Shown here: in pieces, positions 7,016-14,677 of the stretch | Numbering within the stretch: the stretch's first letter is position 1 | Layout of the letters: each line of letters starts with the position of its first letter | DNA from: a virus | DNA length: 39,834 nucleotides | Virus record (IMG/VR): IMGVR_UViG_3300045973_000143 | Coordinates: 1 to 39,834 of that record | Reading direction: 5' to 3' (one strand) | Translations under genes and position numbers: made by a program | The notes under the pieces: model-generated | What the model saw: only the letters and a program-made list of their open reading frames with translations | What the model was told of the DNA's origin: nothing | Databases searched by the model: none

Positions 7016-7727
7016 CCCGGCGAACGCGAAACGGGCCGAAAGAATCTACAGCAGCCAGCTGAGACAACTGGCCGGTCACGTTGGCCAGATCATCAAGGGC
7101 TTTCCGCTCTCCGATCCGTCGTCGGTCCCAATGCTGACAGACATGCTGCGACGTTACGCTGAGTCGCTGACCCCATGGGCATCGGCAACCGCCGCAAAGA
7201 TGCTGGAAGAAGTGAATCAGAAGGACGCGGCAGCGTGGCGCGCAACGTCCGAGGAATTGTCGGTTGGCGTGGCGCGTGAGATTCGAGAAACGCCGGTTGG
7301 CGATGTGTTCCTTAAGCTTCAGGCCGAGCAGGTCGAGATCATAAAGAGCATTCCGATTGAAGCGGCGCAGCGGGTGCATGAACTGACCATCAAGGGTCTG
7401 GAAGACAGCACACGGGCAAAAGAGATTGCGGCCGAGATCATGCGCAGCGGCGATGTAGCAAAAAGCCGAGCCATGACGATTGCTCGAACCGAGGTTGCCA
7501 GAGCATCGAGCAATTTCACCCAGGCGCGAGCCGAGGCGATTGGATCAACGCACTACATCTGGCGGACATCACACGATGGCGATGTCCGATCAGACCACAA
7601 GGCACTCGACGGCAAGGCATTCGCGTGGAGCGACCCGCCAATTGCCGATAAACGATCAGGCGCAAGGGCGCACCCCGGCTGCATTTACAACTGCCGGTGC
7701 TTTGCAGAACCCATCATCAAGGATTGA
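6966..7727 (+). CDS. Minor head protein (Mu gpF / SPP1 gp7-like)
   Basis: A 253-residue protein whose C-terminal third has the head morphogenesis signature: ARTEVARASSNFTQARAEA (near 173-191), then DGDVRSDHKALDGK and a C-terminal Cys/His cluster HPGCIYNCRC. This is the PF04233-type domain of SPP1 gp7 and Mu gpF, proteins that bind the portal and are ejected with or enter the procapsid. The N-terminal two thirds are helical and basic. It starts inside the portal gene, a common arrangement that couples synthesis of portal and its partner. Confidence 0.88.
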   Translation: MKSLTLDKKRKRGSLRNPANAKRAERIYSSQLRQLAGHVGQIIKGFPLSDPSSVPMLTDMLRRYAESLTPWASATAAKMLEEVNQKDAAAWRATSEELSVGVAREIRETPVGDVFLKLQAEQVEIIKSIPIEAAQRVHELTIKGLEDSTRAKEIAAEIMRSGDVAKSRAMTIARTEVARASSNFTQARAEAIGSTHYIWRTSHDGDVRSDHKALDGKAFAWSDPPIADKRSGARAHPGCIYNCRCFAEPIIKD

Positions 7728-7730
7728 AAA

Positions 7731-9485
7731 ATGGCATTTGTGAAAATGAAGCCGCCGGTTGGCGTCAATACTGGCCTTGGCCCGGTAACTGACCGTATTT
7801 ATACCGTCGATGCGCAGGGCTATTCTTATGTCGACAGCTCCGATGTTTCCGGGTTTTCTGCGCTTGGGTGGGTATCTGTTACCGATCTGCCGGCTGATAG
7901 CCCGGACAATATTGTCCGGTTTTCTAAGGGTGTCACCGGGGTGATTGGAATTTCGGCTGGTGGGTCTGACATTTCTGGCGCACTAGGACTTGGCAAAATA
8001 CCCGGCAGTTACACCATTTGCGGTTCGTCTATCTCCGCCTTTGCCACCACTCCGCAGTATCCGACTGTAACCATCGCCAATAACGGGAACGGCACCGCAC
8101 GTTGTTCCGGGACACTGATCGCTCGACTGTATCGCACAGGTCTAGCAGTTAGAGTTGCCGGAAGTGCAACGCAAGTTTTTAACCAGTTCTACGCAAAGGT
8201 AGTCGCGCATGACAGGACCGCTGCCATGGCATGGTTCGATTACGACATCACCGGCCCTGGATGCCCCGTATTAAGCACAGGAATTACGGTTGATTCAATG
8301 TATTCAAAGCGGCCAATTTCGTCCACATCATGGCCGTGGTGGTTTGAGTTTTACACAGGATTCAGCGCCAAATGTCTGGGTAATTTCGGCATGGGCGGTG
8401 GCGACACTGAGCAGAATGTCGCCATGTTTGACCAGACGCACGCTGTTGCTAATCCGGTTTATGTGATTGGCGACGCATCGACAAATGATGTCTATGCCCG
8501 TGGCTGGGGTTATGCCCGAATTATCGCTGCGCATACTGCCATGCTGCAAAAATGCAATGGTATCGGGGCAAAATATGTTCTTTTAAGCATCCCGCCCAGA
8601 AATACCGGGTACTCCTTGGCGTTGATGAAAACTCACCTCGCCGTAAACGAGTGGATTAGAAGTCAGTTTGTGGCATTGGGCGGTATCGCTATTGATACAC
8701 CAAAGGCCACAGGCAATGGATTAACTTTTGCCAACACGTCCAGCACACAGATGACGGCAAATGCCAATTTCTTAATGGATGCTATTCATTTTGACACCAC
8801 TGCTGGCAGAGGTACTGGACTCCAAGTGTTTAATGCTGTCGGATCGCAGATTCCGAAGAAAGCCCCCGTGCTTTTTTCCTGTGCGTCAGAAGCACTGAGC
8901 GATGACAATCTTTGGGCAAATACAGCGCTGACCGCAACGACAGGCGGGACGCTTAATTCGGTCACGAACGCAAATGTGCCAGATGGTGTTGCCGTTGTTT
9001 ATGGCGGGGCTGGTGCAGCAGTTCCAACACTAACGGCTCGAACTGTTGCAGCTGATGGTGATGCCTTCGGTAACTGGTTTAACTGCGCAGCCTCTGGGTC
9101 TGCCAACAATGACCAAGTAATTATCCAGATGCCAATCACGTCGCCTGCTCTTGACTTGGATAATTTGGTCGCAGCTTTGCGACTCAAGACCGGGGCAATG
9201 GTCAATGTTAAAGGATTGACTGCGAAGCTCAGAATCCTCTACCTCGGAGAGGATGCGCTATATAGCGTCGATCAGTTCTTCTTCCCTGAATGGAACAGCT
9301 CGAATAACTTCGTGCATAACGACGCAATTCCTACATCGATTATCACAACCGACTGGAACACCCGGAAAACTGCCAACAGTGCCAGCGCAGTTCAATCTGC
9401 ATATCTTGAAATAGTCATCACGTTTGCAGGTGCTGGGTCAGTTACCGTTAGTATTGCTCATCCGACGACGGCAAAGATTCAGTAA
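7731..9485 (+). CDS. SGNH/GDSL-type hydrolase with possible head-anchor domain
   Basis: A 584-residue protein in three parts. Residues 1-60 resemble small virion-anchor modules (RIYTVDAQGYSYVDSSDVSG then LGWVSV). Residues about 180-370 have SGNH blocks: Ser189 in TVDSMY (Gly of GDS replaced by Val), Gly222-224 in GMGGGD, Asn252 in STNDVY, and Asp350-x-x-His353 in DAIHFD. Residues about 380-584 look like a beta-sandwich. SGNH enzymes deacetylate or de-esterify glycans, so a capsid-borne glycan esterase is the best guess. The gene sits inside the head module, has AT-richer codons than its neighbours and ends in its own terminator, all signs of an inserted cargo gene. Confidence 0.65.
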   Translation: MAFVKMKPPVGVNTGLGPVTDRIYTVDAQGYSYVDSSDVSGFSALGWVSVTDLPADSPDNIVRFSKGVTGVIGISAGGSDISGALGLGKIPGSYTICGSSISAFATTPQYPTVTIANNGNGTARCSGTLIARLYRTGLAVRVAGSATQVFNQFYAKVVAHDRTAAMAWFDYDITGPGCPVLSTGITVDSMYSKRPISSTSWPWWFEFYTGFSAKCLGNFGMGGGDTEQNVAMFDQTHAVANPVYVIGDASTNDVYARGWGYARIIAAHTAMLQKCNGIGAKYVLLSIPPRNTGYSLALMKTHLAVNEWIRSQFVALGGIAIDTPKATGNGLTFANTSSTQMTANANFLMDAIHFDTTAGRGTGLQVFNAVGSQIPKKAPVLFSCASEALSDDNLWANTALTATTGGTLNSVTNANVPDGVAVVYGGAGAAVPTLTARTVAADGDAFGNWFNCAASGSANNDQVIIQMPITSPALDLDNLVAALRLKTGAMVNVKGLTAKLRILYLGEDALYSVDQFFFPEWNSSNNFVHNDAIPTSIITTDWNTRKTANSASAVQSAYLEIVITFAGAGSVTVSIAHPTTAKIQ

Positions 9486-9513
9486 TTTCTAATCCCCTCT
9501 TCACGATGACTAC

Positions 9514-9536
9514 AAACCCGCTTCGGCGGGTTTTCT
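9514..9536 (+). terminator. Intrinsic terminator after the SGNH gene
   Basis: AAACCCGC (9514-9521), loop TTCG, GCGGGTTT (9526-9533) is a perfect 8-bp stem with the stable UUCG tetraloop and a short U-run. It lies inside the late transcript, so head genes downstream need read-through. Confidence 0.8.
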
Positions 9537-9550
9537 CATTTCTGGACGCC

Positions 9551-10843
9551 ATGAAACAACGCACAAATGACCGCTCGCGCTTCTATGCGCCGAATGCGAT
9601 TGGCGAAAAGCGGAGCACGACGCCGGAAGGCTTCTTGGTCTGCCATGACGTTCCAATCGCCCGGACTGGTACGCAGCTTTACACCACTGCCGAGATTCCG
9701 CTTGACCCCGGCCCGGATGGATTGATCCGCATCGAGCGCATCCCCGAGGAAGTGTTCCGCGATGAGACGCTGGCCAGCTTCGAGGGTAAGGCCGTCACCG
9801 TCGAGCATCCCGAGGACTTCGTGACGCCGGGAAACTGGAAAAGCCTGTCCATCGGCACCGTGCAGAACGTTCGCCGAGGGGAAGGGTTAGACGATGACCT
9901 GCTGATCGCCGATCTGGTTATCACTGACCCGGACGGCATCGCATACGTCAACAAAGAATTGCCCGAAGTATCGGCTGGATACGAAGCCGAATACGAGCAG
10001 ACAGGACCTGGGCGCGGGTTACAGCGCGGCATCGTGGGAAACCACGTTGCGCTGGTGGATCGTGGCCGTGCTGGCCCACGTTGTTCAATTCAAGACAAGG
10101 AAACTGTGATGAAAACAAAAGACAAGGAATCGCTTCTGACGCGCCTGATGAAGGCAATCCGAACCGGCGATGCCGACGAAATCAAGGCAACCATGGCCGA
10201 CGCCGAGGAAGAAGAAACCCCGGAAGACAAGGCCAAGCGTGAGGCCGCTGAGAAGGAAAAGAAAACAACCGACTCGATTGCCAAGCTGACCGCAACGGTT
10301 GATGCACTGGCGGCCGTGGTGACCAAGCTGGCTTCCAAGGACGCCGATCCCGACGAAGGCGACAAGAAAAAGACCGACGACGAAGACGGTGATGATGACG
10401 AGGACAAGGAAAAGACCTCCGATGAAATCCCCACTCCGGTTGGTGCCGAGCACAACACCGAAGCCAAGGGCACCGTTCTTTCCGGCGACAGCCTGAAGCA
10501 GATCATCGCCCGCGCCGAGATTCTGGCCCCTGGCATCGCCGTTCCGACTGGTGACGCCATCAAAGGCAAGGAAGTCGCTCCCAAGCTGATGCGCAAGGCG
10601 CTGGACTCTGCCTACGCAACCGAAACCGGCAAGGTTGCAATCGATCCTTTGCTGCTTGGCCGCGAGATCAAGTCGCTGACTGGCGATGCGCTAACTGCCG
10701 CATTCACCGGCGCTGCCGAGCTTATCCGCGCTCAAAACAACATGCGTGGCTCCCGCACGGGCGTCACGACCAAAGACTTCGGCCGAGCTACTTCAGCCGA
10801 TGACATCAACGCCCGTAATCGGGAATTTTGGGCACGTTCTTAA
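9551..10843 (+). CDS. Capsid maturation protease fused to scaffold (DUF2213)
   Basis: The 430-residue product starts MKQRTNDRSRFY and has a DUF2213-type prohead protease half (about 1-185) containing KAVTVEHPEDFV and VSAGYEAEYEQ, followed by a scaffold half that is helical, Lys/Glu rich, with a strongly acidic Asp/Glu run near residues 275-305. ATG 9551 is chosen because the longer frame from 9506 would run through the terminator hairpin. The protease is expected to cleave the scaffold and itself during capsid maturation, as in HK97-like heads. The cement and major capsid genes follow, as usual. Confidence 0.8.
   Translation: MKQRTNDRSRFYAPNAIGEKRSTTPEGFLVCHDVPIARTGTQLYTTAEIPLDPGPDGLIRIERIPEEVFRDETLASFEGKAVTVEHPEDFVTPGNWKSLSIGTVQNVRRGEGLDDDLLIADLVITDPDGIAYVNKELPEVSAGYEAEYEQTGPGRGLQRGIVGNHVALVDRGRAGPRCSIQDKETVMKTKDKESLLTRLMKAIRTGDADEIKATMADAEEEETPEDKAKREAAEKEKKTTDSIAKLTATVDALAAVVTKLASKDADPDEGDKKKTDDEDGDDDEDKEKTSDEIPTPVGAEHNTEAKGTVLSGDSLKQIIARAEILAPGIAVPTGDAIKGKEVAPKLMRKALDSAYATETGKVAIDPLLLGREIKSLTGDALTAAFTGAAELIRAQNNMRGSRTGVTTKDFGRATSADDINARNREFWARS
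10109..10843 (+). CDS. Possible nested scaffold protein (internal start)
   Basis: In the same frame as the protease, ATG 10109 (residue 187) is preceded by AAGGAA at 10097-10102, six bases upstream, and begins MKTKDKESLLTRLMK exactly where the protease half ends. Lambda C/Nu3 and several other phages make their scaffold from such an internal start. The 244-residue product would hold the acidic segment and the C-terminal capsid-binding region. Evidence is the site and the domain boundary; expression is not proven. Confidence 0.45.
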   Translation: MKTKDKESLLTRLMKAIRTGDADEIKATMADAEEEETPEDKAKREAAEKEKKTTDSIAKLTATVDALAAVVTKLASKDADPDEGDKKKTDDEDGDDDEDKEKTSDEIPTPVGAEHNTEAKGTVLSGDSLKQIIARAEILAPGIAVPTGDAIKGKEVAPKLMRKALDSAYATETGKVAIDPLLLGREIKSLTGDALTAAFTGAAELIRAQNNMRGSRTGVTTKDFGRATSADDINARNREFWARS

Positions 10844-10870
10844 CCGCCCGCTGACCAAGAGGAAAATCAA

Positions 10871-11362
10871 ATGGCTGCATTTCTCTATCGTATGCCTTAC
10901 GGCATTCCGGGCGACGTGACCCGCCAATCCCAGGCGACCATCGAAGCTCATGTTTTCAACTCCGCTGCTGCATTCGGTGGCTATGGCCTGTTCGGCAAGA
11001 TCAGTTCCGGCAAGTTTGTTCCTGTCGGCGCTGGTGATGTTGCCGGTTCGGTCTATGGCTTGCTGGTTCGTCCGTACCCGACGCAGGGCGCCAACCCGTC
11101 TGACCCGCTGGGCACCGCCGTTCCTCCGACCACTGGCATTGCCGACGTGATGAAACGCGGTTACGCCTCCGTCCGCGTCAATGCGGGAACGGCAGCCTTG
11201 GGTGGCGCGGTGTACATCCGCGTTGCCACTCCGTCCGGTGCGAAGGTTATCGGCGGCATTGAAGCCGTGGCCGATGGCGCAAACACCATCCTTGTTGCCG
11301 GCGCTCAGTTCCAAGGCGCTGCCGACGCTACCGGTAACGCTGAAATCGCGTTCAACATCTAA
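10871..11362 (+). CDS. Capsid cement/decoration protein
   Basis: A 163-residue, Gly/Ala-rich, beta-type protein with no charged clusters. It sits between the protease/scaffold and the major capsid gene, the standard place for a head-stabilising cement protein, and its make-up (FGGYGLFGKI, then repeated short strands with VYGLLVRPYP and GGAVYIRV) resembles the 'structural cement protein Gp24' type family as I recall it. It would bind the outside of the mature capsid. Ribosome binding site AAGAGGAAA precedes the ATG. Confidence 0.65.
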   Translation: MAAFLYRMPYGIPGDVTRQSQATIEAHVFNSAAAFGGYGLFGKISSGKFVPVGAGDVAGSVYGLLVRPYPTQGANPSDPLGTAVPPTTGIADVMKRGYASVRVNAGTAALGGAVYIRVATPSGAKVIGGIEAVADGANTILVAGAQFQGAADATGNAEIAFNI

Positions 11363-11373
11363 GGGGCAATCTG

Positions 11374-12402
11374 ATGCAAAAGAATCTCATCTCCTTGGCA
11401 GTTGCCGGCCTTGCCGCTTCTGCCGCTCCGCGCATTTTGCGCTTCAATGATGGTCTGATGACCTTCGATTCCCGCACTATTGACAGTGCCGGCTCCTTCC
11501 TGATCGGCGAGCTCGAACGTCTCGATCCGCGCCTGAATGCCCCGCTCGCCTCCGTCACTTGGGGCCGCGACATTCAGCTGCGTTCAGATGTGTCGATTGC
11601 TGACGAATTCAGCGCCTTCACCAATTCCAGCTTTGCATCGGCTCCTGGCGTTCAGGGTTCAGGCAAGGCATGGGTTGGCAAGGATGCCAACGCAATCACC
11701 GGCATTTCGCTGGACATCGGCAAGACCACCAGCCCGCTGACCCTTTGGGCAATGCAGATCGGCTGGACGATTCCCGAATTGGAAAGTGCCCAGAAGTTGG
11801 GCCGCCCGGTTGATCAACAGAAGTTCGCCGGCATGCAGCTCAAGTACCAGATGGACACCGACGAGCAGGTCTATATCGGCGATACAGCGCTGGGCTTCAC
11901 CGGCATGGTCAATTCGGATACCAAGGTCGGCACCGTCACCAACGCCGCTACCGGAACCTGGTCGACTGCCACCGCGCAGCAAATCCTAGACGACGTCAAC
12001 GAACTGTTGAACAGCGTCTGGGCTGCTTCCGGTTACGCCATCTGCCCGTCTGAACTGCGCCTGCCGCCGGTTCAGTACAGCCTGCTGGTTGATCGTCTGG
12101 TATCCACCGCTGGCAGCATCTCGATCCTCGAATACCTCAAGACAAACAGCTTGGCGAATTCGATCAACGGCCGTCCGCTCAATATCCAGCCGCTGAAGTG
12201 GCTGTATCAGCGCGGCGTGGCATCCAAGGATCGAATGGTTGCCTACACCAACGACGAGCAGCGCATTCGCTTCCCGCTGGTTCCGCTGCAACGCACTCCG
12301 CTGGAATACCGCGACCTTCGCCAACTGACCACGTATTTCGGTCGCTTGGGCGTCGTGGAAATTCCATATGGCGAGTGCATCGGCTACCGCGACAACATCT
12401 AA
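11374..12402 (+). CDS. Major capsid protein (DUF2184 family)
   Basis: The 342-residue product matches the DUF2184 capsid family in length and features: an N-terminal arm, LERLDPRLNAPLASVTWGRDI (quoted from about 48), a central QQKFAGMQLKYQMDTDEQVYIG block, and a C-terminal half with LPPVQYSLLVDRL and VVEIPYGECIGY. It would have the HK97 fold. Its place after protease and cement genes fits. It is preceded by AAGGGGCAATCTG and is likely among the most expressed genes; the strongly biased GC-rich codons agree. Confidence 0.85.
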   Translation: MQKNLISLAVAGLAASAAPRILRFNDGLMTFDSRTIDSAGSFLIGELERLDPRLNAPLASVTWGRDIQLRSDVSIADEFSAFTNSSFASAPGVQGSGKAWVGKDANAITGISLDIGKTTSPLTLWAMQIGWTIPELESAQKLGRPVDQQKFAGMQLKYQMDTDEQVYIGDTALGFTGMVNSDTKVGTVTNAATGTWSTATAQQILDDVNELLNSVWAASGYAICPSELRLPPVQYSLLVDRLVSTAGSISILEYLKTNSLANSINGRPLNIQPLKWLYQRGVASKDRMVAYTNDEQRIRFPLVPLQRTPLEYRDLRQLTTYFGRLGVVEIPYGECIGYRDNI

Positions 12403-12414
12403 GGAGGTGGACAA

Positions 12415-12744
12415 ATGGCACGCATCGTAACCAAGCCGTTTGTCCTCCAATACCCCGACCAGAAGAAGAAAGCCTTCGGGATCGGGGATATTGTTGAGGG
12501 CGATGACGCAGAGCACTGGTATGTTCAGGCTCATTCCGACGAGGTGACCGCTGCCCCGGCAGAGGAATCCGCTGCCCCGGCAGAGGAATCCGCTGCCCCG
12601 GCAGAGGAATCCGCTGCTGAGAAGAAGGCCCCCGCGAAAAGGCCGAGAAGGATGCAGCAAAGGCCGCTCAAGAAGCTTGCCGATGCCGAGGCAAAAGCAC
12701 AGGCAGAAGCTGAAGCTGAAGCGGCTGCTGAGAAGAAGGAATAA
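12415..12744 (+). CDS. Small head-region protein with Ala/Glu-rich repeat tail
   Basis: The 109-residue product has a compact N-terminal domain (about 1-42, with KPFVLQYPDQKKKAFGIGD and AEHWYVQAH) that resembles a small conserved domain placed after capsid genes in many phages, then an Ala/Glu/Lys-rich tail. The tail opens with three copies of SAAPAEE encoded by a 21-bp tandem repeat. Residues about 75-88 are oddly basic (RPRRMQQRPLKK); the alternative frame there reads as a smooth continuation of the Ala/Lys/Glu pattern, so a compensated pair of one-base indels is likely. The start is supported by AGGAGGTGG. Confidence 0.65.
   Translation: MARIVTKPFVLQYPDQKKKAFGIGDIVEGDDAEHWYVQAHSDEVTAAPAEESAAPAEESAAPAEESAAEKKAPAKRPRRMQQRPLKKLADAEAKAQAEAEAEAAAEKKE
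12550..12612 (+). repeat. Three perfect 21-bp tandem repeats
   Basis: Copies at 12550-12570, 12571-12591 and 12592-12612 are identical, each coding seven residues (AAPAEES register). A partial fourth copy begins at 12613. Length is a multiple of three, so copy-number change would not shift the frame. Confidence 0.9.
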
Positions 12745-12747
12745 AGC

Positions 12748-13131
12748 ATGACGCCAGCCACGTTGAGATCCACATTTCCAGAGTTTGCCAGCACGACCGA
12801 TTACCCGGATGCGCAGGTCCAAATCTGGATAGACATGGCTGGCACCATGCTGAGTGTCGATCGGTGGGACACCATGATTGACATGGGCACCATGCTATTT
12901 ACGGCCCATTACCTGACCATTGGTTCGCAAGACCAGAAGTCAGCCGCAGCGGGCGGCGCGCCGGGCAAAGTCTCTGGGCCGATGACTTCCAAGGCCGTCG
13001 ACAAGGTTTCGGCCAGCTACGACACCAGCGTGACGACCTATCAGGACGCCGGGTTCTGGAACATGACAAGCTACGGTATTCGCTTTTGGCAGATGGCCCG
13101 CATGGTCGGCGCCGGGGGCATCCAGCTGTGA
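12748..13131 (+). CDS. Head-tail adaptor (DUF4054)
   Basis: A 127-residue helical protein with the DUF4054 pattern: LRSTFPEFA at the start, AQVQIWIDMA, then LFTAHYLTIG and GKVSGPMTSKAVDKVSASYD before the C-terminal FWQMARMVG. DUF4054 proteins are gp6-like connectors that sit below the portal. It follows the capsid genes directly and its stop overlaps the next start (GTGA), suggesting coupling. Confidence 0.78.
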   Translation: MTPATLRSTFPEFASTTDYPDAQVQIWIDMAGTMLSVDRWDTMIDMGTMLFTAHYLTIGSQDQKSAAAGGAPGKVSGPMTSKAVDKVSASYDTSVTTYQDAGFWNMTSYGIRFWQMARMVGAGGIQL

Positions 13132-13706
13132 GCTTCATCAAGTCCGACAAGCTGAAAATCATTCTCGTCGGCATCAATGATCTGGTCAGGAAAAAAGTGC
13201 TCGTTGGTTTCCCCGAAAGCACCGATGCGCGACAAGACGACGATAACGGATCGCCGATGAATAACGCAACGCTGGCCTACATCCATGAAAACGGAAGCCC
13301 AGCCGCGAACATTCCAGCCCGCCCGTTTCTGGTTCCTGGCGTTGAGGATTCACTGAGTAAGGTTGAAGGTGCGTTGAAGAAGGCTGCCCAGAACACGCTT
13401 GACCGAAAAACTGGCGCTGTCGATGCCAACCTTAACCAGGCCGGCATAGTTGCCTCGATGAGCGTCAAGAACAAGATCAACGACGGCGACTTCGCGCCGC
13501 TGAAGCCTTCGACTGTCTCCAATCGACGCAACTCTCGCGACACCAAGTCAATGCGCAAGAGCGAAAAAGAATATATGGAACTCATTGCATCCGGCGCCCA
13601 GGCGGCCGGCATGAGCCTTTCCGAGATTGAGTCCGCATCGGGCGTAAAGCCGCTGGTGAATACCGCGCAGATGCGCAATGCAGTGACTTACGTGATCAGG
13701 GATTAG
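13128..13706 (+). CDS. Virion morphogenesis / tail completion protein
   Basis: A GTG start at 13128 overlapping the preceding stop gives 192 residues; the upstream part of the frame lies inside the adaptor gene and is rejected. Residues about 25-80 carry VLVGFPEST, LAYIHENGSP and IPARPFLVPG, the signature of the Mu gpG / HK97 gp10-type neck proteins, and the C-terminus has LVNTAQMRNAVTYVI, typical of the same group. It likely connects head and tail or caps the tail tube. Confidence 0.72.
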   Translation: MSFIKSDKLKIILVGINDLVRKKVLVGFPESTDARQDDDNGSPMNNATLAYIHENGSPAANIPARPFLVPGVEDSLSKVEGALKKAAQNTLDRKTGAVDANLNQAGIVASMSVKNKINDGDFAPLKPSTVSNRRNSRDTKSMRKSEKEYMELIASGAQAAGMSLSEIESASGVKPLVNTAQMRNAVTYVIRD

Positions 13707-13708
13707 AG

Positions 13709-14080
13709 ATGGCACTGCTTGACGTTTCCGACATCCTGACGGACCCGGATTTCATGGATACCGGCCTGATCTGTGAGCGCAATGTCCAGACAGTCGGGAC
13801 TGATGGTATGGCCGTCAATGCCACGACCACCACGACGTTTTCCGGCGTGGTGACCAGTGACAACGGCGATCTGCTGGAACGCACCGCAGACGGCGCTCGC
13901 ATCAAAGGCAATATGACCATTCACACGCGCTTTCCGCTGGATGACGGCAGCTCGGCAAACGCCGCTGACGTTGTTCAATGGAAGGGCCGGCGCTATACCG
14001 TCACGGTCGTCAATGACTGGTCTCATTTTGGCCGCGGATTCATTTGCGCGAACTGTGACCTGATTCCGCTGGCGGGGTAA
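13709..14080 (+). CDS. Neck/head-closure region protein, family not resolved
   Basis: The 123-residue product is beta-rich (RNVQTVGTDGMAVN, TTTTFSGVVTS, then a GRRYTVTVVNDW strand pair and GRGFICANCDLIPL at the end). It lies two bases after the tail-completion gene and four before the tail terminator in the conserved neck block. By position and size it is a head-tail joining or stopper protein; I do not recognise a specific motif. Confidence 0.6.
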   Translation: MALLDVSDILTDPDFMDTGLICERNVQTVGTDGMAVNATTTTTFSGVVTSDNGDLLERTADGARIKGNMTIHTRFPLDDGSSANAADVVQWKGRRYTVTVVNDWSHFGRGFICANCDLIPLAG

Positions 14081-14083
14081 GCA

Positions 14084-14665
14084 ATGCCAAACACTTCAGC
14101 AACCGGGGGCTACCTGCTTCCGGATGGCGTCCTGTCGACTCCGGATGAGGATGACGTTCTCGACGCAGCTTTCCAGAAAGCCATAGCGGGAATTACCGGT
14201 TTGGCTGGGCCCATGGTTCGCCCGCGCTGGCAGACCGTTGTTCCAACCCAGCCCGAGCCGACCGTCAATTGGTGCGCTTTCGGTGTGATGTCTCAGGCCG
14301 TGCAGGATGGCCCCTACATCCAGCACAACAGCTCAGGCAGCGACACGCTGAGCCGGCATGAGGACATTTCCATCCTTTGCACGTTCTACGGGCCTTCGTG
14401 TCATCGATTCGCGATGGTTTTGCGCGACGGGCTGCATATCCCGCAGAACGTTTATGCCCTCAGGGCTGGTGGCGTTTCGTTCATCGACGCCGGCCTGATC
14501 CGGACGTTGCCCGAGTTCGTCAATCAGCAATGGATTCGCCGGGCAGACATCCCCGTCCGCTTCCGGCGCCAAGTCTCGCGCACTTACAGCGTCCTCAACA
14601 TCCTTGCCGCCGACATCACCTTCGTCAATGACGACCACGGCGTTATCGGCACCATCCACGTGTAA
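14084..14665 (+). CDS. Neck/tail terminator protein
   Basis: A 193-residue protein with features of the phage neck terminator family: a helical start (LDAAFQKAIAGITGL), MVRPRWQTVVPTQPEP, NWCAFGV, then HEDISILCTFYGP and a C-terminal VRFRRQVSRTYSVLNI strand set. In contractile phages this family caps the tail tube and sheath at the neck. It is placed immediately before the sheath gene, as in related phages. Confidence 0.68.
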   Translation: MPNTSATGGYLLPDGVLSTPDEDDVLDAAFQKAIAGITGLAGPMVRPRWQTVVPTQPEPTVNWCAFGVMSQAVQDGPYIQHNSSGSDTLSRHEDISILCTFYGPSCHRFAMVLRDGLHIPQNVYALRAGGVSFIDAGLIRTLPEFVNQQWIRRADIPVRFRRQVSRTYSVLNILAADITFVNDDHGVIGTIHV

Positions 14666-14677
14666 TGGAGTAATCAA

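Noticed and set aside
9506-9550. Longer N-terminus of the protease from 9506
   Set aside because: It would place a strong intrinsic terminator hairpin inside the coding start; ATG 9551 avoids this.
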